From Ectopseudomonas composti (lineage in GTDB: Bacteria > Pseudomonadota > Gammaproteobacteria > Pseudomonadales > Pseudomonadaceae), in the NCBI GenBank assembly GCA_946886245.1, contig CAMPIF010000001.1, forward strand, positions 1-33,032: 33,032 nucleotides of DNA, written 5' to 3'. Positions 1 through 7,638 of this stretch are shown piece after piece (within the stretch, counting starts at the first letter, position 1; each line of letters begins with the position of its first letter). Below the pieces are notes generated by a model, which saw only the letters and a list, made by a program, of their open reading frames with translations, searched no databases and was not told where the DNA came from. Both the position numbers and the translations under genes were made by a program.

Positions 1-1006
1 GCAGGATGGTGAGCAGGTCGCTCATCGCCAGGTCCGTACCGGTGGCATGGGCGATGAACACTACTGCCAGGGTCAGGTAGATGGAGAAACCATCGAGGTT
101 GAATGAGTAGCCGGTGGGAATCACCAGGCCGACGGTGGAGCTGCGGATGCCCATGTGCTCGAGCTTGCGCATGATCTGCGGCAGCACGGCGTCGGACGAG
201 GCCGTGCCCATGACGATGGTCAGCTCCTCGCGGAAGTAGCGCAGAAAGGGCAGCAGCGGCACCCCGCACAGGCGCAACACACTGCCCAGGACGATCAGCA
301 CGAAGAGGATGCAGGTCACATAGAACACCGCCACCAGCGCACCGAGGTGGCTGAGCGAGTCGAGGCCGTACTTGCTGGTGGTGAAGGCCACGGCGCCGAA
401 CACGCCGATTGGCGCCAGGCGCACGATCATGCCCATGATGCGGAAGATCACGTGGCTGAACTCGTTGATCAGCTTGGCCACGCCGCTGGCCTGTTCGCCG
501 ACCAGGTTCAGCGCGCTGCCGAACAGTACGGCGAACAGCAGCACCTGGAGAATGTTGTTCTCGGCGAATGCACCGAGCACCGAGGAGGGGATCAGGTCCA
601 TGATGAAGGTCGCAGGGCCGTGCAGCTCCTGGGTGCGGCTGGCGTAGAGCGCGGCGTCGCCGCTCGACAGCTCGTTGAGGTAGATGTTGGCGCCTGAACC
701 CAGGCCCAGGCCGTAGGCCACCACCAGCCCGAGGATCAGGGCGAAGGTGGTGAGCACCTCGAAGTAGATCACCGATTTCAGGCCGATGCGGCCCACCTTC
801 TTCAGGTCTCCTGCACCGGAAATGCCACTGACCACCACGCAGAAGACGATCAGCGCAATCAGCATCTTGATCAGCTTGATGAAGCCATCGCCAAGGGGTT
901 TCAACTGGGTGGACAGTTCGGGCAGGCTGAGGCCGCACAACACGCCGAGCACCAGGCCTATCACGACTTGCAGGAATAGCGAGCGGGGAAGCAGTTTGAT
1001 GAACAT
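1..1006 (-). CDS. DctA-family dicarboxylate/cation symporter (3' end beyond the window)
   Basis: Inner-membrane secondary transporter of the dicarboxylate/amino acid:cation symporter (DAACS) family, which imports C4-dicarboxylates or similar acids with protons or sodium. The reading frame starts at the ATG at 1006 (GGAG about 9 nt upstream) and stays open for 335 codons to the window edge, so the C-terminal quarter is missing. Visible family features: a hydrophobic N-terminus MFIKLLPRSLFLQVVIGLVL, the segment KPLGDGFIKLIKM, APIGVFGAVAF, the serine-rich hairpin motif TASSDAVLP (SSSESALP in classical DctA), and IPTGYSFNLDG followed by FSIYLT. Residue 307 is Phe where classical DctA has Thr in GYSFNLDGT, so the substrate may differ from that of housekeeping DctA. 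A tandem GGTC-type palindrome upstream (1080-1097) suggests control by a GntR/FadR-type repressor. Confidence 0.9.
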   Translation of the reverse strand, partial: MFIKLLPRSLFLQVVIGLVLGVLCGLSLPELSTQLKPLGDGFIKLIKMLIALIVFCVVVSGISGAGDLKKVGRIGLKSVIYFEVLTTFALILGLVVAYGLGLGSGANIYLNELSSGDAALYASRTQELHGPATFIMDLIPSSVLGAFAENNILQVLLFAVLFGSALNLVGEQASGVAKLINEFSHVIFRIMGMIVRLAPIGVFGAVAFTTSKYGLDSLSHLGALVAVFYVTCILFVLIVLGSVLRLCGVPLLPFLRYFREELTIVMGTASSDAVLPQIMRKLEHMGIRSSTVGLVIPTGYSFNLDGFSIYLTLAVVFIAHATGTDLAMSDLLTIL

Positions 1007-1401
1007 CGTCGAGGTCTCCGTTCGGCGCGTCATCCATGCCCTCACGGAGGCCCAGAAGCGAACGCCAGATTGTTTTTATGGTCTTACCGGTCTGACCAGT
1101 TCAGGCTAAGCGCAATTTTTCCAACCGACAAGCCCCCGTCTGGAGGATCATGCCGGACTGGCTGTCGCTCGCCGCGACGAAATGCCCGCAACAGAGCGTA
1201 TGAGTGCAGCTGAACGACCACTGGTCAGCGGATTTTTCAGCAGTGCTGAAGCATGGCAATGCGCGGTTGGCCTGCGCAAACGCTGCAGTGATGAGCCAAG
1301 CGGCCAGTCAGACCGGATGGCGCAGGCGACGCACGGAACGCGTTCGGGGTACGGCCATCGTGCCGAAGCGGCTAGACTGCCGGCCCGTTCTGGAGACCGT
1401 C
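1007..1401. other. Intergenic region between the symporter and ferredoxin genes
   Basis: A 395-base gap between divergent genes. Apart from the GGTC tandem palindrome near the symporter and GGAG (1392-1395) before the ferredoxin start, I see no convincing element. The ferredoxin frame is open back to 1204, but that extension has no ribosome binding site and is low-complexity Ala/Arg-rich. A 17-codon ORF (1150-1203) with GGAGG in front of it is noted elsewhere as unsupported. Confidence 0.6.
1075..1104 (-). promoter_or_regulatory. Candidate promoter and GntR/FadR-type operator of the symporter gene
   Basis: On the minus strand, CTGAAC (1104-1099) and CATAAA (1080-1075) are 18 nt apart and could be -35 and -10 elements. 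Between them lie two abutting 9-mers, GGTCTTACC (1080-1088) and GGTCTGACC (1089-1097) on the plus strand. Each is an imperfect palindrome of the GGTNNNACC form bound by FadR-subfamily GntR regulators such as PdhR and LldR. An operator in the promoter spacer would fit repression. No GntR gene is in the window. Inference from motif only. Confidence 0.4.
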
Positions 1402-2100
1402 ATGAGCCAAGCCCCCTACGCCCGCGTTCTGTTCATCGGCCCTGGCCTGGGTCGTGGTGCCTCGGCCGAGCGTTTGCAGCAGCGCATCACCGCGTTGCTG
1501 GGTGAGGCACACCTGCAGGACAGCGAGCAGGACGGCTTCTGGCAGGCGATAGACGAGGCGCCACGGCCATTGCTGGTGGTCGATCTGGAGCCGCGCGCCG
1601 ATGCTGCGCACCGCGACTGGTTACGCGAGCGCATCGCCGAACGCGGTGACGGGGCAGGGGTGTTCGTGGTCTGCACGGCGCTCGAGGACACCTGGCTCGA
1701 TGGCCTGGGCGCGCTGCTGGCGCATCGCGAGGCGCATCTCCCCTGCAGCGATGTGCCGCCCGTGCCGGCCCATCACGCCTGGTCGCAGATCCCGCCGCAT
1801 GCGCAGCGCCTGCTGCTGTGCAACGGCCCGCGCTGCACGCGCAAGGGTGCGCTGGGGCTGTGGAAAATCCTGCGCCAGCGGCTCAAGGCCGCGGGCAAGC
1901 TGGAGTGCGAGGGTGGCGTGCACATCACCCGGAGCCAGTGCCAGTTCCCCTGCGACCTGGGCCCGACCGCGAGTCTTTATCCACAGGGTGAGTGGTATGC
2001 CATCAAGGACGAGGCGGCGGTGATACGCCTGGTGGATGAGCGCCTGGTGGCGGGGATGGCGTTGCCGGAGTTGCGTATCGATGAGCAGGGCGGCCACTAG
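1402..2100 (+). CDS. Thioredoxin-like [2Fe-2S] ferredoxin domain protein
   Basis: A 232-residue cytosolic protein. The C-terminal half has the four-cysteine pattern of thioredoxin-like 2Fe-2S ferredoxins: LLCNGPRCTRKG (C-x4-C), then after about 35 residues SQCQFPCDLGP (C-x3-C), followed by GEWYAIKDEAAV as in the family's C-terminus. The N-terminal half (VLFIGPGLGRGASAERLQQR) is a separate alpha/beta-looking domain that I do not recognise. The frame is open back to 1204, but the ATG at 1402 has GGAG 6 nt upstream and starts the conserved part. Such ferredoxins often sit near cobalamin genes, and a cobalamin riboswitch follows about 150 bases downstream, so a role as electron donor in corrinoid metabolism is possible but not shown. 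Confidence 0.8.
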   Translation: MSQAPYARVLFIGPGLGRGASAERLQQRITALLGEAHLQDSEQDGFWQAIDEAPRPLLVVDLEPRADAAHRDWLRERIAERGDGAGVFVVCTALEDTWLDGLGALLAHREAHLPCSDVPPVPAHHAWSQIPPHAQRLLLCNGPRCTRKGALGLWKILRQRLKAAGKLECEGGVHITRSQCQFPCDLGPTASLYPQGEWYAIKDEAAVIRLVDERLVAGMALPELRIDEQGGH

Positions 2101-2136
2101 TTACACCTGCGGATAGTCCAGGTGAGGTGTCGTCAC

Positions 2137-2166
2137 GGTGGACAAGCAGCGCGTTGTCCACCCTAC
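2137..2166. repeat. Intergenic palindrome GGTGGACAA / TTGTCCACC
   Basis: Perfect 9-bp inverted repeat (2137-2145 and 2154-2162) ending in CACCCTACG. The same CACCCTA tail follows the GGTGCGC palindromes near 12860 and 14370, suggesting one family of Pseudomonas extragenic palindromes. It lies 36 nt behind the ferredoxin stop and could end transcription or stabilise the mRNA, but there is no T-run. Confidence 0.55.
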
Positions 2167-2210
2167 GCTTAAGTCTGCCCCAAAGCGCCTCCCACAATTG
2201 CCCATGCGCC

Positions 2211-2239
2211 TTGACTTGAGCGGGAGCGGGTGGTCATAT
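2211..2239 (+). promoter_or_regulatory. Sigma70 promoter driving the cobalamin riboswitch leader
   Basis: TTGACT (2211-2216), a 17-nt spacer, then TCATAT (2234-2239) preceded by TGG, an extended -10 feature. The predicted start near 2246 lies just before the riboswitch aptamer, the expected arrangement. Confidence 0.6.
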
Positions 2240-2249
2240 CCGCCCCGCT

Positions 2250-2413
2250 TTAGGTGTCTCACGCCGCCGCGCGTGAGGTGAAACGGGAAGTCGGTTGAAG
2301 TCCGACGCTGCCCCCGCAACGGTAAGCGAGCGACCGCATCGAAACGCCACTGTGCGCCACGCGCATGGGAAGGCGATGCGTTCATGACCCTCGCAAGCCC
2401 GGAGACCGGCCTG
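2250..2413 (+). ncRNA. Cobalamin (AdoCbl/B12) riboswitch
   Basis: All hallmark conserved blocks appear in order: AGGTGTC (from 2252), GAGGTGAAACGGGAA (2275-2289), the hairpin GTCGG...CCGAC (2290-2306), CCCCCGCAAC (2311-2320) followed by GGTAA, GCCACTG (2346-2352), and the B12 box AGCCCGGAGACCGGCCTG (2396-2413). These riboswitches switch off B12 uptake or synthesis genes when cobalamin is plentiful. Directly after the B12 box, CTGGAGTC (2411-2418) pairs perfectly with GACTCCAG (2453-2460). That helix uses the last bases of the box, so it could be the expression-platform switch. It lies in the leader of the TonB receptor/ABC operon. Confidence 0.96.
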
Positions 2414-2460
2414 GAGTCGTTTGTGTCTGGCAACCCGCGGTGGGCGGGCGTTGACTCCAG
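2411..2460 (+). promoter_or_regulatory. Putative expression-platform hairpin of the riboswitch
   Basis: Eight-bp perfect arms, CTGGAGTC and GACTCCAG, enclose 34 nt containing a second small GC stem. The left arm shares CTG with the end of the B12 box, so this stem and the ligand-bound aptamer may be mutually exclusive. No U-run follows, so any termination would be Rho-dependent, or control may act by masking further RNA. Inference from pairing only. Confidence 0.45.
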
Positions 2461-2626
2461 TAGGGCGCCCTCGTGCCCCTGTCTGCTGTTGCGCATTTCC
2501 ATCGGATTGCCGTGCCTTTTCTCTTTGCGATGGAAGCAATATGGCGCGCCATTTCCGCTACAGGAACCCCTTTTCTTCCTGCCTGAAAGAAGGGCCTGAG
2601 CCCGTTTCCGGTTACCTGCAAAACAA

Positions 2627-2657
2627 GATAATGTTATGTTATAACAATAACATTATC
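2627..2657. promoter_or_regulatory. Zur-box-like palindromic operator
   Basis: GATAATGTTAT (2627-2637) and ATAACATTATC (2647-2657) are perfect 11-bp inverted arms around GTTATAACA. Inside, TGTTAT (2632-2637) and ATAACA (2641-2646) sit 3 nt apart, the exact half-site spacing of the gammaproteobacterial Zur consensus (ATGTTAT-N3-ATAACAT). A second TGTTAT (2637-2642) and ATAACA (2647-2652) suggest overlapping dimer sites. The block is strikingly AT-rich in GC-rich DNA and lies 43-73 nt before the likely receptor start, downstream of the riboswitch. A promoter could overlap it (TTACCT 2612-2617, TATGTT 2635-2640, 17-nt spacing). Fur boxes are the main alternative, but the TGTTAT core favours Zur. 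Confidence 0.65.
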
Positions 2658-2699
2658 GCTTCAGGCCAGGGTCATCAGCGGTCGTCACTGGCCGTTGCA

Positions 2700-4871
2700 A
2701 TGCCCGATTCCAACGCCTCGAAGCGACTCGACGAGCCTCTTCAACGCCCCGGAATTGTTCACGTGCTATACCTCTTGCGCTTCTGTTCCCTGCCATTGCT
2801 GGTCTTGGCTGGCGGTACCGTCCTGGCCGACGAGTCCGCTGTCGATCTCCCCGCTGTCACCGTCCAGGCGCAAGCCGCGGAGGAGGGCGATACCACCCTG
2901 CACACGCCGACCACGTCCGGCTCACGCCTCGACCTGTCGGCGATGGAGACGCCGGCCAGCACCACCAGCCTGAGCGGCGTCGACGTGCGCGAGCGCAACA
3001 ACCGCAGCGTGCAGGATGCCGTGACCCGCACGCCGGGCATCAGCAGCATCGGCACGCCGGGTAATGGCGGTACGGCGCTGTCGGCACGCGGTTTCAGCGG
3101 CCATTCCTCGACCATGCAACTGTACGACGGCACTCGCCAGTACATCGGCGCGGGTACGGTGACCTTCCCGGAGCACACCTGGTCGGTGCAGCGCATCGAC
3201 GTGCTTCCTGGCCCGTCGGCGGTGCTCTATGGCGAAGGGGCCACGGGCGCGGTGATCAACCTGGTGCCGAAGAAGCCCTTCGCGGGCGAGATTCGCAACC
3301 AGCTACGCCTCGGCTACGGCAGCGACGACCGCCGTCAGGCTGCGCTGGACAGCGGTGGCTCGTTGAGCGATTCGTTGAGCTACCGCTTCAACGTCAACCA
3401 ACAGGCCAGCAATGGCTGGGTCGACCGGGGTGATTCTGACAGCGTTGCGCTCAGCGCCGCCCTGCGCTGGGACGCCAGAGATGACCTGAGCTTCACGCTG
3501 TCTCACGATCACGGTGACCAGCGTCCCGAGCGCTACTTCGGCACCCCGCTGGTGGCTGGCAAGTACCGCGAGAGCATCCGCGAGCGCAACTACAACGTCG
3601 CCAATGCCGACATTCGCTACAGCGACCAGATCACCCGCCTGACCACCGACTGGCACATCAACGATGCACTGAGTGCCAGCAACCAGCTCTACTACATCAA
3701 GACCCAGCGCTACTGGCGCAATGCCGAGGCCTATCGCTGGCAGCCGGGCGATAGGGTCGAGCGAAGCGAGTTCTACGCGATCAAGCACACTCAGGAACAG
3801 GTCGGCGACCGCCAGACCTTCACCCTCGACCACGCCCTGTTCGGCCTCGACAGTCGCACCCTGGTCGGTGTGGATTACAACCGCATCCACTTCGCCCGTC
3901 AGCACGACTTTGCCAGCAGTTTCAGCGACAGCGTGCCACTGGCCGGCTCCGCTGGCGGTCAGTACCAGAGCAGTGATCCGCGCGGTTACGGGCCGCGTGA
4001 GCGCAACCTGGCCCGGCAGTTCTCGCTGTTCGCCGAGAACCGTACCCAGCTCAGCGAGCGCCTGTCGCTGGTCACCGGCGTGCGTCGTGACCAGGTGCAT
4101 ATCCAGCGCGACGATCTGCTGAGCGATAGCCGCGTCGACCGCAGCCTCAGTGGCGGCAACTGGCGCGCCGGCCTGGTCTTCGCGCTGACGCCCGATCTGT
4201 CGCTGTACGGCCAGTACGCCACCAGCACCGAAGGGGTGAACAACCTGCTGACCCTTAGCCCGAGCCAGCAGCAGTTCGACCTGAGCAAAGCCAGGCAGAG
4301 CGAAATCGGCCTCAAGCAGATGTTCTGGAATGGTCAGGGCGAGTGGACGCTGGCCGCCTACCACATCGTCAAGAAGAAGCTGCTCAGCCGCGAAACCCCG
4401 ACCTCGCCCACCGAGCAGATTGGCCAGCAGTCTTCCGATGGTCTGGAAGCCACCCTGGACCTGGCGCTGGGTCAGGGCTGGCAGGTGTCGGCCAACGCCG
4501 CGTTCGTACGTGCCGAGTACAACGACTTCGTCGAAGGCGGTGGTGACCGCAGTGGCAATCGCCCGACCAACGTGCCCAAGCGCACTGCCAACCTGTGGCT
4601 GAACAAGGCGCTTGGCGGCGGGGTGGACGCTGGCATCGGCGCGCGTTATGTCGATGCGCGTTACGCCGATACCGCCAATACCGCCAAGGTGCCCGGCTAT
4701 ACAGTGGTCGACGCCACTATCGGCTGGCAGGCACTGGCGGACGTACGCCTGGGCCTGGAGCTGAGCAACCTGTTCGACCGCCAGTACGCCACCAGCGCCA
4801 GCAGCGACGGCGAGCAGTGGTACCTGGGGGCGCCGCGCTCGTTCTTCGTCACTGCGGATTACAACTTCTGA
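2700..4871 (+). CDS. TonB-dependent outer-membrane receptor
   Basis: Outer-membrane beta-barrel transporter of about 723 residues that binds a metal complex or corrinoid and admits it using TonB energy. Order: hydrophobic signal segment (about 23-43, LLRFCSLPLLVLAGGTVLA), TonB-box-like LPAVTVQA (50-57), plug domain (SVQDAVTRTPGIS, VQRIDVLPGPSAVLYGEGA, GAVINLVPKKP), then barrel strands ending in YNF with the terminal aromatic needed for barrel insertion. The ORF is open back to 2421, but that part overlaps the riboswitch end and the operator, so translation probably starts at ATG 2700 or GTG 2763. The GTG would give a compact 22-residue signal peptide and neither has a strong Shine-Dalgarno. 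The plug and length resemble siderophore-type rather than classical BtuB receptors, so the substrate is open. First gene of a four-gene operon; its TGA overlaps the next ATG. Confidence 0.9.
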   Translation: MPDSNASKRLDEPLQRPGIVHVLYLLRFCSLPLLVLAGGTVLADESAVDLPAVTVQAQAAEEGDTTLHTPTTSGSRLDLSAMETPASTTSLSGVDVRERNNRSVQDAVTRTPGISSIGTPGNGGTALSARGFSGHSSTMQLYDGTRQYIGAGTVTFPEHTWSVQRIDVLPGPSAVLYGEGATGAVINLVPKKPFAGEIRNQLRLGYGSDDRRQAALDSGGSLSDSLSYRFNVNQQASNGWVDRGDSDSVALSAALRWDARDDLSFTLSHDHGDQRPERYFGTPLVAGKYRESIRERNYNVANADIRYSDQITRLTTDWHINDALSASNQLYYIKTQRYWRNAEAYRWQPGDRVERSEFYAIKHTQEQVGDRQTFTLDHALFGLDSRTLVGVDYNRIHFARQHDFASSFSDSVPLAGSAGGQYQSSDPRGYGPRERNLARQFSLFAENRTQLSERLSLVTGVRRDQVHIQRDDLLSDSRVDRSLSGGNWRAGLVFALTPDLSLYGQYATSTEGVNNLLTLSPSQQQFDLSKARQSEIGLKQMFWNGQGEWTLAAYHIVKKKLLSRETPTSPTEQIGQQSSDGLEATLDLALGQGWQVSANAAFVRAEYNDFVEGGGDRSGNRPTNVPKRTANLWLNKALGGGVDAGIGARYVDARYADTANTAKVPGYTVVDATIGWQALADVRLGLELSNLFDRQYATSASSDGEQWYLGAPRSFFVTADYNF

Positions 4872-5638
4872 TGGGTCGCTTGCGCATCCGCGAGCTGGCC
4901 TGGTCGCCTGATGGGCAGCGCCCGCTGCTCGACGGCATCGACCTGGACGTCGGCGACGGCGAGTTGCTGGGGCTGATCGGCCCCAACGGCAGTGGCAAGA
5001 CCAGCCTGCTGCGTTGCGCCTACCGCTTCCAGCGGCCCAGCGCCGGCTGCGTCGAGCTGGACGGCGAGGCGCTGTGGCAGCGCTCGCCGCGCTGGAGCGC
5101 GCAGCGGGTGGCGGTGGTGCTGCAGGAGTTTCCGCAGGACTTCGGCCTGCGCGTGCATGAGGTGGCGGCCATGGGCCGCACGCCGCACAAGGGCCTGTTC
5201 GATGGCGACGATGCCGACGACCAGCGCCTGGTCAGCGAGGCACTGGCGCGGGTCGGCCTCGCTGCGCTGGCGCGGCAGCCTTTCGCCCAGCTGTCCGGCG
5301 GTGAGAAGCAGCGCGCGCTACTGGCCCGCGCCCTGGTGCAACAGCCGCAACTGTTGATCCTCGATGAGCCGACCAACCACCTCGATCCGCGTTATCAACT
5401 CGAACTGCTCGGCCAGATCAAGGCGCTGGGCCTGGCCACACTGGCCAGCTTCCACGATCTCAACCTGGCCGCAGCCTTCTGCGACCGTCTCTGCGTGCTG
5501 GATCAGGGCCGTCTGGTGGCCATCGGTACGCCCGCCGAGGTGCTCAGCGCCGAGCTATTGCAGCAGGTGTTCGGCGTGCAGGCGCTGGTCGATACCCATC
5601 CACTGGCGGGTCATCCGCGTATTACCTGGATAGTCTGA
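4871..5638 (+). CDS. ABC transporter ATP-binding protein (FecE/BtuD-like)
   Basis: Cytoplasmic ATPase of 255 residues that powers import through the FecCD-type permease encoded two genes downstream. Motifs: Walker A GPNGSGKTS, Q-loop VVLQEF, signature LSGGEKQR, Walker B LLILDEPTNHLDP and H-loop ASFHDLN. This is the full set for an active iron-chelate/B12 class importer ATPase. The start is ATG 4871, inside the receptor stop (TGATG), which indicates translational coupling. The frame is open further upstream, but that lies within the receptor gene. Its own stop at 5636-5638 overlaps the next start in the same TGATG manner. Confidence 0.93.
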   Translation: MGRLRIRELAWSPDGQRPLLDGIDLDVGDGELLGLIGPNGSGKTSLLRCAYRFQRPSAGCVELDGEALWQRSPRWSAQRVAVVLQEFPQDFGLRVHEVAAMGRTPHKGLFDGDDADDQRLVSEALARVGLAALARQPFAQLSGGEKQRALLARALVQQPQLLILDEPTNHLDPRYQLELLGQIKALGLATLASFHDLNLAAAFCDRLCVLDQGRLVAIGTPAEVLSAELLQQVFGVQALVDTHPLAGHPRITWIV

Positions 5639-6609
5639 TGAGTCTGTGTCATTCGCGGCTGAAGCCGCTCCTACCCACGCTCGCGCTTTCGGCGTTGCTG
5701 TTGGCCAGCCCCGCCTGGGCCGTCACCGTCACCAGCTGCGACCGTCAACTGACCATCGAGCAGCCGCCGCAGCGTGCGGTCAGCCACGACATCACCCTGA
5801 CCGCCATGCTCCTGGCCCTGGGCCTGAAGGAACGCATGGTCGGCTACAGCGGTGTCAGTGGCTGGAAGACGCCGACGCCGGAGCTGCAAGCCGATCTGGA
5901 TGATCTGCCCGAACTGGCCGCGCGTTATCCCTCGCTGGAGAACCTGCTGGGCGTGGGCGCCGATTTCGTTTTCGCCGGCTGGAACTACGGCATGCGCATC
6001 GGCGGCGAAGTCACCCCGGCCAGCCTGGAGCGCTTCGGCATTTCGGTGTACGAGCTGAGCGAGTCCTGTGCGCATGTCATGCCGGATCGCGTCGCCAGTC
6101 TCGATGATCTGTACAACGACCTGCGCAACCTGGGCCGCATCTTCGCCGTCGAGGATCGCGCCGAAGCACTGGTGCAAGGGATGCAGGCGCGCGTGGCCGC
6201 CGTCAGTACGCAGCTCGGTGAGCAGCCGACGCGGCCGCGCGTATTCGTCTACGACAGTGGCGAAGACGTGCCCTTCAGCGCCGGACGTCTGGGCATGCCG
6301 CAGCCGCTGATCGAAGCGGCCGGTGGGCGCAATGTGATGGATGGGGTGGCGGCCAACTGGATGAAGGTCGGCTGGGAGTCGGTGGTCGAGCAGGACCCGG
6401 AACTGATCCTGATCGTCGATTACGGTGAGCGTACGGCGGCGCAGAAGCGTGACTTCCTCCTGCAACATCCGGCATTGCAGGGCGTGACGGCGATCCGCGA
6501 GCAGCGTTTCGTGGTGCTGTCGTACCTGGCCGTCACGCCGAGCCTGGACAACGCGATGGCCATCGAGACGCTGGCGGCGGCGCTGCACCCTGAGGTCTTT
6601 GCCCGGTGA
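5638..6609 (+). CDS. Periplasmic binding protein of the metal-chelate/B12 class (FecB/BtuF/TroA-like fold)
   Basis: A 323-residue exported protein that should hand the substrate from the receptor to the inner-membrane permease. The signal peptide is clear: basic start, LLPTLALSALLLASPAWA, cleavage after AWA, with no lipobox. The mature part has the class-III binding-protein layout: an N-lobe beginning PQRAVSHDITLTAMLLALGL, a linking helix near DDLYNDLRNLGRIFAV, and a C-lobe with PRVFVYDSGED, LIEAAGGRNVMDG and WESVVEQDPELILIVDYGE. A lone cysteine in ELSESCAHVMP and several Trp/Tyr residues (SGWKTP, FAGWNYGM) might line the pocket. It is coupled to both neighbours by overlapping stop/start codons. 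The fold does not tell cobalamin from a metal chelate. Confidence 0.9.
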   Translation: MSLCHSRLKPLLPTLALSALLLASPAWAVTVTSCDRQLTIEQPPQRAVSHDITLTAMLLALGLKERMVGYSGVSGWKTPTPELQADLDDLPELAARYPSLENLLGVGADFVFAGWNYGMRIGGEVTPASLERFGISVYELSESCAHVMPDRVASLDDLYNDLRNLGRIFAVEDRAEALVQGMQARVAAVSTQLGEQPTRPRVFVYDSGEDVPFSAGRLGMPQPLIEAAGGRNVMDGVAANWMKVGWESVVEQDPELILIVDYGERTAAQKRDFLLQHPALQGVTAIREQRFVVLSYLAVTPSLDNAMAIETLAAALHPEVFAR

Positions 6610-7613
6610 GTCGATTTCGTCTGTTGCTGCTCGGGTTGAGCGTGCTGCTGGCGCTGTCCTGCGCCGTCTCGCTGGCTTTCGGTGCGGCGCAGGTGCCGCT
6701 CGAGCGCGTGCTGGCGATCCTTGGCCAGCATCTGTTCGGTCGCGTGCCCGATGTGGCGGTGAGCGTCGGCCAGGACAGCATCGTCTGGCAACTGCGCGCG
6801 CCACGGGTGCTGCTTGGCGCGCTGGTGGGCGCCGGGCTGGCGCTGGTCGGCACGGCGCTGCAGGCGGTGACGCGCAACCCGCTGGCCGATCCGCACCTGC
6901 TCGGGGTCAGTTCCGGCGCAGCCTTCGGCGCGGTGCTCGTGGTGCTCTACCTGGGCGAATTCGCCGGCCTGCTCAGCCTGCCGCTGGCGGCCTTCGCCGG
7001 TGCGCTGGCGAGCATGCTGCTGGTGCTGGCCATCGCCAGTCGTGGCGGGCGGCTGGAGAGTGATCGGCTGCTGCTGGCCGGAGTGGCGGTGTCCTTCGTG
7101 ATGATGGCAGCGAGCAACCTGTTGCTGTACCTGGGCAACCCGCACGCGGCCAGCTCGGTACTGTTCTGGATGCTTGGCGGCTTGGGGTTGGCGCGCTGGG
7201 AGCTGCTCTGGCTGCCGGCCGTGTGCCTGCTGCTGGCGTTGCTCGTGCTGCTGGGCCTGGGCCGCGCGCTGAACGCGCTGATGGCTGGCGAGCAGAGTGC
7301 GGTGAGCCTGGGCCTGGAACCGCGGCGGGTGCGCCTGCTGGTGTTCGTGGTGGCCTCGCTGCTCACCGGGGTGCTGGTGTCGCTGTCCGGTGCCATCGGC
7401 TTCGTCGGCCTGATGCTGCCGCACGTGGCGCGCTTTCTGGTCGGCGCCGAGCACCGTCGCGTGTTGCCGGTGGCGGCGCTGCTGGGGGCGCTGTTGCTGA
7501 TCTGGGTCGATGTCGCTGCGCGCACCTGGCTGGCGCCGCAGGACCTGCCCATCGGCATCGTCACCGCCGCCATCGGTGGGGTGTTCTTCGTTCTGCTGCT
7601 GCGTCGGCGCTGA
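6606..7613 (+). CDS. FecCD-family ABC transporter permease
   Basis: A 335-residue polytopic inner-membrane protein, the channel subunit of the importer. It carries the FecCD/BtuC signatures LQAVTRNPLADPHLLGVSSGA near residue 80-100 and GFVGLMLPHVARFLVGAEHR near 255, the latter being the cytoplasmic coupling region that contacts the ATPase. Length and about nine or ten hydrophobic segments match BtuC/FecD relatives. It starts with GTG at 6606, overlapping the preceding TGA by 4 nt (GTGA), so all four operon genes are translationally linked. One permease gene suggests a homodimer, as in BtuC2D2. No convincing terminator follows before the bufferin genes. Confidence 0.93.
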   Translation: MSRFRLLLLGLSVLLALSCAVSLAFGAAQVPLERVLAILGQHLFGRVPDVAVSVGQDSIVWQLRAPRVLLGALVGAGLALVGTALQAVTRNPLADPHLLGVSSGAAFGAVLVVLYLGEFAGLLSLPLAAFAGALASMLLVLAIASRGGRLESDRLLLAGVAVSFVMMAASNLLLYLGNPHAASSVLFWMLGGLGLARWELLWLPAVCLLLALLVLLGLGRALNALMAGEQSAVSLGLEPRRVRLLVFVVASLLTGVLVSLSGAIGFVGLMLPHVARFLVGAEHRRVLPVAALLGALLLIWVDVAARTWLAPQDLPIGIVTAAIGGVFFVLLLRRR

Positions 7614-7638
7614 GTCGCGAAAGTTTTTTCAGCGCTGC

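Noticed and set aside
1150..1203. A 17-codon ORF with GGAGG 4 nt before its ATG
   Set aside because: Too short to judge, no recognised similarity and no structural context. Kept only as a note.
1204..1401. Extension of the ferredoxin protein by 66 residues
   Set aside because: No ribosome binding site for the upstream start and composition unlike the rest of the protein; ATG 1402 is better placed.
2421..2699. N-terminal extension of the TonB receptor reading frame
   Set aside because: It would start inside the riboswitch expression region and run through the palindromic operator, and it encodes no signal peptide; the export signal lies downstream of codon 2700.
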